Assembly (NCBI GenBank): GCA_002297935.1
Contig: DBLC01000034.1
Coordinates: forward strand, 10,366 to 20,841
Reading direction: 5' to 3'
Length of the DNA: 10,476 nt
From: Dialister sp. UBA734
Lineage (GTDB): Bacteria > Bacillota > Negativicutes > Veillonellales > Dialisteraceae
Part shown: positions 6,610 through 10,476 of the stretch, piece after piece
Numbering within the stretch: position 1 is the first letter of the stretch
Layout: each line of letters opens with the position of its first letter
Position numbers and translations under genes: made by a program
The notes under the pieces: generated by a model
What the model was told of the DNA's origin: nothing
Databases searched by the model: none
Seen by the model: only the letters and a program-made list of their open reading frames with translations

Positions 6610-6748
6610 CTTCTTGCATGTGCCTCTTGCCGTATTCGTCATTTCGACCGATGGGATTTGTGCTTGATGATACTGTAGAGTAGTTCGGTACTATGTTGGA
6701 CAGAAGTGGTGAATGTTAATCTCTAGCGGTATCATTTCTAGCGTTTAT
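6610..6748. other. Gene-free spacer with no clear feature
   Basis: No convincing coding sequence, promoter or hairpin. It contains CGTCATTTCGACCGATGGGA (6637-6656), which resembles a dispersed intergenic motif I have seen in many bacterial genomes, and a few isolated TAGCGGTA-type words shared with the neighbouring repeat elements. Confidence 0.4.
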
Positions 6749-6940
6749 CTCCCCCGTCGGGGGAGAACACAAGAGGGGGTAGCTCTGGCGGTATACTTCG
6801 CAATGAACATAACAAGCGCACTCGGTGGTATCTGCTCCTAGCGGGAAAACCATATGAGAGATAGTGTCGTAATGGCTAATTTCATAAAGCTAACCGCCAG
6901 AGCGGGTCTATCCCCCTGGCCCCCTTCTCCAAGGGGGGAC
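6749..6940. repeat. Inverted pair of C-rich/G-rich hairpins
   Basis: The left hairpin CTCCCCC/GGGGGAG (6749-6755 and 6759-6765) is followed by GAGGGGGTAGCTCTGGCGGT. The right half is inverted: ACCGCCAGAG (6892-6901) is the exact complement of CTCTGGCGGT (6782-6791), and then comes CTATCCCCCTGG and a hairpin CCCCCTT/AAGGGGG (6920-6926 and 6931-6937). Both are diverged relatives of the elements at 6441 and 10198, arranged head to head with about 100 bp between. Confidence 0.7.
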
Positions 6941-6980
6941 GCGATTTACGAGATGTGTTACTTAGTACATGCGAGCCCCC

Positions 6981-7061
6981 TTAGAACCTTAAGAACCCTC
7001 AGAACCTTGAGAATCTTACGCCACCTGAGCAACTTGAGCCACCTGAGAAACCTCAGCAACC
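6981..7061 (+). repeat. Nine tandem 9-nt repeats (T-N-A-G-A-A-C-C-Y type)
   Basis: Exactly nine units in phase, beginning TTAGAACCT, TAAGAACCC, TCAGAACCT, TGAGAATCT and ending TGAGAAACC, TCAGCAACC. The second base takes all four values while the surrounding bases are mostly conserved. The sequence after the array resembles what follows the right arms of the palindromes at 3536-3590 and 7361-7430 (a CCTrTmAyTT block then AATCATG), so this is a one-armed copy of that element. One frame is open through it, reading Leu-Arg-Thr-like tripeptides; I do not consider it a gene. Confidence 0.8.
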
Positions 7062-7139
7062 TATCATTTCTATCGAAATCATGCCAATTTACGCTGCCCA
7101 TACCTGCATGACAATCCATTAGAATAAAGTTTACGATTA

Positions 7140-7148
7140 TGATATAAT
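7140..7148 (+). promoter_or_regulatory. Candidate extended -10 promoter upstream of the histidine kinase
   Basis: TGATATAAT is a perfect extended -10, identical to the one proposed for rnjA; the -35 region is poor. It is the best promoter-like site in the 1.17-kb gap, but it lies about 380 nt before the kinase start, so the leader would include a stem-loop and a large palindrome. A closer promoter could exist. Confidence 0.35.
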
Positions 7149-7202
7149 AAAAAATACATTCTAATTGAGAAGTGTGTGCATTTTGGGAACGTTAAAAAAT
7201 AT

Positions 7203-7240
7203 AAAAAGTCGCGGCACTTTATGAATTGTGCGCCGTATCC
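7203..7240 (+). repeat. Stem-loop repeat, copy E (degenerate, interrupted)
   Basis: GCGGCAC (7211-7217), the loop words TTTATGAATTGTG and GCGCCG (7230-7235) match copies C and D, but the stem no longer pairs perfectly. The heptamer tail expected about 10 nt downstream is instead found at 7455-7475, beyond the palindromic element. Confidence 0.7.
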
Positions 7241-7255
7241 ATGTTGCTTTGTTAA

Positions 7256-7430
7256 GCGTCATAGGTGATGATTTCTGTTGTTGCAAAGGTTCTCAGGGTT
7301 CTGAAGGTTCTGAGGGTTTGTCGGATGGGCCAATAGACAATACTGTTACTTGGCACGTTCGAGAAACCTGAGAAACCTGAGAATCTTGAGCGACCTGAGA
7401 AACCTGTTATTTCCAGTGGAATCATGATCA
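7256..7430. repeat. Palindromic 9-nt-repeat element, second copy
   Basis: Left arm of 9-nt repeats at 7288-7319 and right arm at 7361-7406 (units of TGAGAAACC type), around a unique loop ending in GGCACGTTCGAGAA (7352-7365), which is identical to 3526-3539. Outer sequences TGATGATTTCT (left) and GGAATCATGATCA (right) also match the first copy. Unit number and sequence of the arms differ between copies while arm complementarity is broadly kept. Confidence 0.8.
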
Positions 7431-7454
7431 GTGACCAATCCTTAACAAAACAAC

Positions 7455-7475
7455 ACCACGCACTTCGCATGACGC
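7455..7475 (+). repeat. Heptamer tail (ACCACGC, ACTTCGC, ATGACGC)
   Basis: Three phased heptamers of the same kind that directly follow stem-loop copies B, C and D. Here they are separated from copy E by the palindromic element, as if the latter had split an older copy. Confidence 0.7.
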
Positions 7476-7526
7476 ATTATTTCCATTATTTCAAAAAAGC
7501 GAATGAATCGCTATTAAGTGGGATGA

Positions 7527-10139
7527 ATGACTATGGGAAACGCAGAACAGAAAACCAGCAGGGAAGATATCACTTTGGAAAATATGATCAGCCAGTTGAC
7601 GAGGCTCAATGATCTCCAGAATTTGGAAGAAGTCATGGAGGCTCTGAATGATTTGATGGAAACGGTGGGGAAATATACCAAAGCCGATCGGGCCTATATT
7701 TTTGAAACCCAGCCGGAAAGTCCGGATATTTTCTGCAACACTGTGGAATGGTGTGCTGAAGGGGTGGCGCCCCAGAAAGATGCGCTGCAAAGGGTATTTG
7801 CCGGTGATTTTCCCTATTGGGTGCAGACCTTTAAATTGGGAAAGAGCATTGTAATTTCCGATGCGGAAGCGGTGCGGGATACCATGCCCAGCGAATATCT
7901 ATTTCTTGTGGCCCAGGATATTCATTCTGTCATTGGATTCCCGCTGTTTTTCAATGGCAAGGTGTTAGGCTTTATCGGTGTGGACAATCCGGAAATCGAG
8001 AAGTCCGGGAAATTCATCGACATGCTCAAACTGATCGGCGGGTACTTGGGTGCCGCCAAGCAGAACTTTATCACCAGCGGCAAACTGCAGCATAAGAAGC
8101 AGGAAATCAAAGAGAACGAAAAGCAACTGGAAGAAGACAAGCTGATGTTGGAAATTCTGTGCCAGGAATACACCAGCGTGTACAGCCTCAATGTAGAAAC
8201 CGGGAAATTTCGTCCGCTGAAACTGAGCGTGGTGGCCAATTTCCATCAGATGAAGCGGGTGCGGATCAATGAGGTATTTGACTTCGAGCCCAACATGATC
8301 GCCTATGCTGATGCGTACGTGGTCAGTGACAAAGAGGCGTTCAAGAAATTTTTCTCTGTCAAAGAAATTCGGAAGAATCTGAAAAATAAAGCCAGAGCCA
8401 CCTTCCGTTACCAGACCACACCCAATGCAGGGGGCTACCAGTATTTCGAAGGCCAAGTGGTTCGTATCAAAGAAAATACCGGCCATTTCACGGTAATGCT
8501 GGCGTTCCATTACATCGATGACATCATCCAGCAGGAAAAAGAGGACCAGAAAAAACTGCAGAAGGCCTTGGCGGAAGTGCAGCTCAGCAATGAAATCGTG
8601 TCGGCCATCAGTCGGATTTACTACTCCATTTTCCGTATCGATTTGACGAAAGATTGGTACGATGAAGTCCGCAGTGACAACAATGTGCATCGGTTGACAG
8701 GAAATAGCGGGAAAGCGTCGGAAAAACTGAAAGAACTGTGCCGGCAGCTGGTGGTGCCGCAGCACCAGCAGGATGTGATGCATTTCTTTGATTTGTCCAC
8801 CCTGGCAGCACGGCTCAGCAAGGAAAACACCGTTTCTTTGGAATACAAAGCCACCGATGGAAACTGGCACCAGGCCCGTTTCATCGCCAAGAAATGGGAC
8901 GCTGCCGGCCACTTGACCAATGTGCTTTATGTGACCCGCATCATCAGTGAAACCAAGCGTCGGGAAGAACGGCTGATTTCTTTGGCCGAAGAAGCCAACC
9001 GGGCCAATGAGGCGAAAACCGATTTCCTGTCCCGCATGGCCCACGATATCCGCACGCCCATGAATGCCATCCGGGGCTTCACGTCCATTGCAAAGACCCA
9101 GCTGCAGGAACCTGTGAAAATGAAGGATAGTTTGCACAAAATCGAACTGGCTGGCACCTACTTGCAGCAAATTGTCAATGACATCCTGGATCTCACCAGT
9201 ATCGAACGAGGCAAATTTCATCTGGATGTGCAGGAAACCAGTTTGAAAAAATTGCTGGAAAACTACCAGGAAGGGATGCTGCAGTCCATTTCCACCAAGA
9301 AATTGGACATCCAGTGCCAAATTCACTCCATTTGTCACGACCAACTGCTCTTGGATGGGCTCCATCTGAAGCAGATTTATACCAACCTGTTTTCCAATGC
9401 CATCAAGTACACCCCGGAAGGCGGTTCTATTTCTATGGAAATATTTGAAAAAGAACTGCCTGGCACAAACAAAGTCCGTCTGGTCTACCGCATCACCGAT
9501 ACGGGCATCGGCATGTCGCCGGACTACATGAAAGACATGTACAACCCGTTCTCTCGGGCGGTGGATACCAGGGTCAACCACGTCCGCGGCAGCGGGCTGG
9601 GGCTCTCCATCGTGAAAGAACTGGTGGACCTCATGGGCGGACACATCGAAGTGCAAAGCGAAGTGGGAAAAGGCACAGCGTTCACCGTGTCCTTCGACTT
9701 CCCCTATGTGGAAACAGTCGAAGAAGCGCCCACAGAAGAAATTTCCTTGGATAGCGCCAAAGGCATGCACCTTCTGGTGGCCGAAGATAACGACCTGAAT
9801 TACGAAGTGGCAGAAGAACTGCTCGCCATGTATGGCGTCACCTGCGAACGGGCGGAAAACGGGGCTATCTGCGTAGGGAAATTCCAGAAAGCACCGGAAG
9901 GCACCTACGACGCCATTTTGATGGATATGCAAATGCCCGTCATGAACGGCCTCGAAGCCACCCGCTCCATCCGTATGCTCGAAACCGGCCGGGCCCACAA
10001 AATCCCCATCATCGGCCTCACCGCCAACGCCTTCAGCACCGACGTGGCCGCCTGCCTTGGGGCCGGCATGAACCAGCACATGGCAAAACCCTTTGACGTA
10101 AAGAAACTGCTGCAGGCGTTGATTGGGATGAAACGGTGA
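7527..10139 (+). CDS. Soluble hybrid sensor histidine kinase/response regulator (GAF-PAS-HisKA-HATPase-REC)
   Basis: An 870-residue phosphorelay protein without visible membrane segments or signal peptide, so a cytoplasmic sensor. A GAF-like domain (about 30-180, with GFPLFFNGKVLGFIGVDNP) is followed by a short coiled coil (185-210) and two PAS-like regions (about 210-330 and 355-475). The kinase core has the HisKA motif with phosphoacceptor H506 in MAHDIRTPMNA, N-box N620/N624, G1 DTGIG (658-662), F-box NPFSRA (673-678) and G2 GSGLGL (688-693). A C-terminal receiver domain (about 748-868) has E753/D754, phosphoacceptor D800 in LMDMQMPVMNG, T832 and K854. All key residues are present. No HPt domain or DNA-binding output is in the window, so the phosphoryl target is unknown. 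The start is ambiguous: ATG 7527 (GTGGG 4 nt upstream) or ATG 7533. Its stop TGA is the first codon of a heptamer array. Confidence 0.93.
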   Translation: MTMGNAEQKTSREDITLENMISQLTRLNDLQNLEEVMEALNDLMETVGKYTKADRAYIFETQPESPDIFCNTVEWCAEGVAPQKDALQRVFAGDFPYWVQTFKLGKSIVISDAEAVRDTMPSEYLFLVAQDIHSVIGFPLFFNGKVLGFIGVDNPEIEKSGKFIDMLKLIGGYLGAAKQNFITSGKLQHKKQEIKENEKQLEEDKLMLEILCQEYTSVYSLNVETGKFRPLKLSVVANFHQMKRVRINEVFDFEPNMIAYADAYVVSDKEAFKKFFSVKEIRKNLKNKARATFRYQTTPNAGGYQYFEGQVVRIKENTGHFTVMLAFHYIDDIIQQEKEDQKKLQKALAEVQLSNEIVSAISRIYYSIFRIDLTKDWYDEVRSDNNVHRLTGNSGKASEKLKELCRQLVVPQHQQDVMHFFDLSTLAARLSKENTVSLEYKATDGNWHQARFIAKKWDAAGHLTNVLYVTRIISETKRREERLISLAEEANRANEAKTDFLSRMAHDIRTPMNAIRGFTSIAKTQLQEPVKMKDSLHKIELAGTYLQQIVNDILDLTSIERGKFHLDVQETSLKKLLENYQEGMLQSISTKKLDIQCQIHSICHDQLLLDGLHLKQIYTNLFSNAIKYTPEGGSISMEIFEKELPGTNKVRLVYRITDTGIGMSPDYMKDMYNPFSRAVDTRVNHVRGSGLGLSIVKELVDLMGGHIEVQSEVGKGTAFTVSFDFPYVETVEEAPTEEISLDSAKGMHLLVAEDNDLNYEVAEELLAMYGVTCERAENGAICVGKFQKAPEGTYDAILMDMQMPVMNGLEATRSIRMLETGRAHKIPIIGLTANAFSTDVAACLGAGMNQHMAKPFDVKKLLQALIGMKR

Positions 10140-10189
10140 CTGGTAGACTAGTGACTGGTAGCTAGTGGCTAGGCCCTAGGGATTAGGAG
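10137..10189 (+). repeat. TGACTGG/TGGCTAG heptamer array abutting the histidine kinase stop
   Basis: Units TGACTGG, the 8-nt TAGACTAG, TGACTGG, TAGCTAG, TGGCTAG, then GCCCTAGGGATTAGGAG. The first unit contains the kinase stop codon (10137-10139), as at yybS, and an 8-nt unit also occurs in the yybS array. Confidence 0.85.
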
Positions 10190-10197
10190 TTTGTGAC

Positions 10198-10312
10198 TAT
10201 AGCGGTAGAAGCACTAGCGGTTACCCCCCTTTCGCTGAAAGGGGGGCAGGGGGATAGCCCGCACTAGCGTAGCCATGTCAATGAGAACTATAGCGTTGTC
10301 GGCGTCTTGCGA
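10198..10312 (+). repeat. C-rich/G-rich hairpin element, copy 2
   Basis: Hairpin CCCCCCTTTC (10224-10233) with GAAAGGGGGG (10237-10246): one base pair longer than copy 1 on both sides, which keeps pairing. Flanks TAGCGGTAGAAGCA, GATAGC and GGCGTCTTGC match 6441-6556. Confidence 0.8.
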
Positions 10313-10352
10313 AGGCGGCTTTTCTAACAACTCTTCTTCATCGGCCTATCCC

Positions 10353-10399
10353 TGGCTCGCAAGCGAGCCTGCCCCTTCCTGAGGAAGGGGCTCTTTTTT
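10353..10399 (+). terminator. Double hairpin with intrinsic terminator
   Basis: A first hairpin GGCTCG/CGAGCC (10354-10359 and 10364-10369) precedes GCCCCTTCC (10371-10379) paired with GGAAGGGGC (10383-10391) and a T-run (10394-10399). This is the likely end of the histidine kinase transcript, 230 nt past its stop. The CCTATCCCTGG lead-in suggests it is derived from an inverted copy of the C-rich/G-rich element. Confidence 0.8.
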
Positions 10400-10400
10400 A

Positions 10401-10416
10401 TGTTTCATGTGAAACA
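10401..10416. promoter_or_regulatory. parS: parS-like ParB-binding palindrome, site 2
   Basis: TGTTTCATGTGAAACA differs from the parS consensus TGTTTCACGTGAAACA at one position (the eighth). It begins 2 nt after the terminator T-run and, unlike site 1, is not part of a hairpin stem. Two such sites 10.3 kb apart next to origin-linked genes fit a ParB-loading region. Confidence 0.7.
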
Positions 10417-10429
10417 ATTTACCAAATAT

Positions 10430-10476
10430 AAAAGGGGGTATTGGGGCGCTCCAAATTTTGTGCGCCCCTTCCACCA
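10430..10476 (+). repeat. Stem-loop repeat, copy F (cut by window edge)
   Basis: AAAAGGGGGTATT lead-in and stem GGGGCGC (10443-10449) with GCGCCCC (10462-10468); the loop CCAAATTTT differs from copies C and D. The heptamer tail, if any, is beyond the window. Confidence 0.75.

Noticed and set aside
6854..7111. Open frame of 85 codons rich in Leu-Arg-Thr and Leu-Ser-Asn tripeptides
   Set aside because: It is open because a 9-nt tandem repeat keeps one frame free of stops. There is no Shine-Dalgarno before its ATG, and it runs across the right half of an inverted hairpin pair.
7252..7470. Minus-strand open frame of 72 codons
   Set aside because: It is the opposite-strand reading of the palindromic 9-nt-repeat element, with low-complexity Ser-Gly-Phe and Leu-Arg-Thr repeats and no homologue I recognise.
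7965..10079. Long minus-strand open frame of 704 codons opposite the histidine kinase gene
   Set aside because: Antisense shadow with a His/Phe/Gly-rich composition and no recognisable domain; the plus-strand gene carries all kinase motifs.

Overview
The window looks like a chromosomal segment of a low- to mid-GC Firmicute, most likely a Negativicute (the Acidaminococcaceae are my best guess). The evidence is the gene set and order: yybS (DUF2232), then gdpP, then rplI, with a nearby ribonuclease J, all with strong AGGAGG-type ribosome binding sites. The taxonomic guess is inference. In Bacillus subtilis the yybS-yybT(gdpP)-rplI cluster lies close to oriC, which matters because two near-perfect ParB-binding (parS) palindromes occur at the two ends of this window.

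Layout: rnjA (ribonuclease J) is on the minus strand at 203-1867 with its terminator at the left edge. A 442-bp divergent intergenic region follows. yybS (2310-3263), gdpP (3930-5915) and rplI (5912-6358) are on the plus strand; gdpP and rplI overlap by 4 nt and end at a strong terminator. A gene-free stretch of about 1.17 kb (6359-7526) follows, then a large soluble hybrid histidine kinase/response regulator (7527-10139), and a final intergenic stretch with a terminator and the second parS-like site.

The genes are housekeeping and signalling: RNA decay (RNase J), an uncharacterised membrane protein (YybS), c-di-AMP turnover (GdpP), the large ribosomal subunit (L9), and one two-component phosphorelay protein. 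The unusual content is between the genes. Almost every intergenic base belongs to a mosaic of small repeat modules: (1) a stem-loop with compensatory stem changes followed by ATTACGC heptamers, six copies; (2) heptamer arrays of the TGACTGG/TGGCTAG type, which put stop codons in all three frames and in two cases begin with the gene's own stop codon; (3) large palindromes whose arms are 9-nt repeats of the AGAACCTTN type, two full copies and one single-arm copy; (4) a C-rich/G-rich hairpin element of about 115 bp, two full copies plus three related hairpins. Their nesting suggests insertion of one module into another. I see no tRNA, rRNA, CRISPR array, transposase or phage gene.
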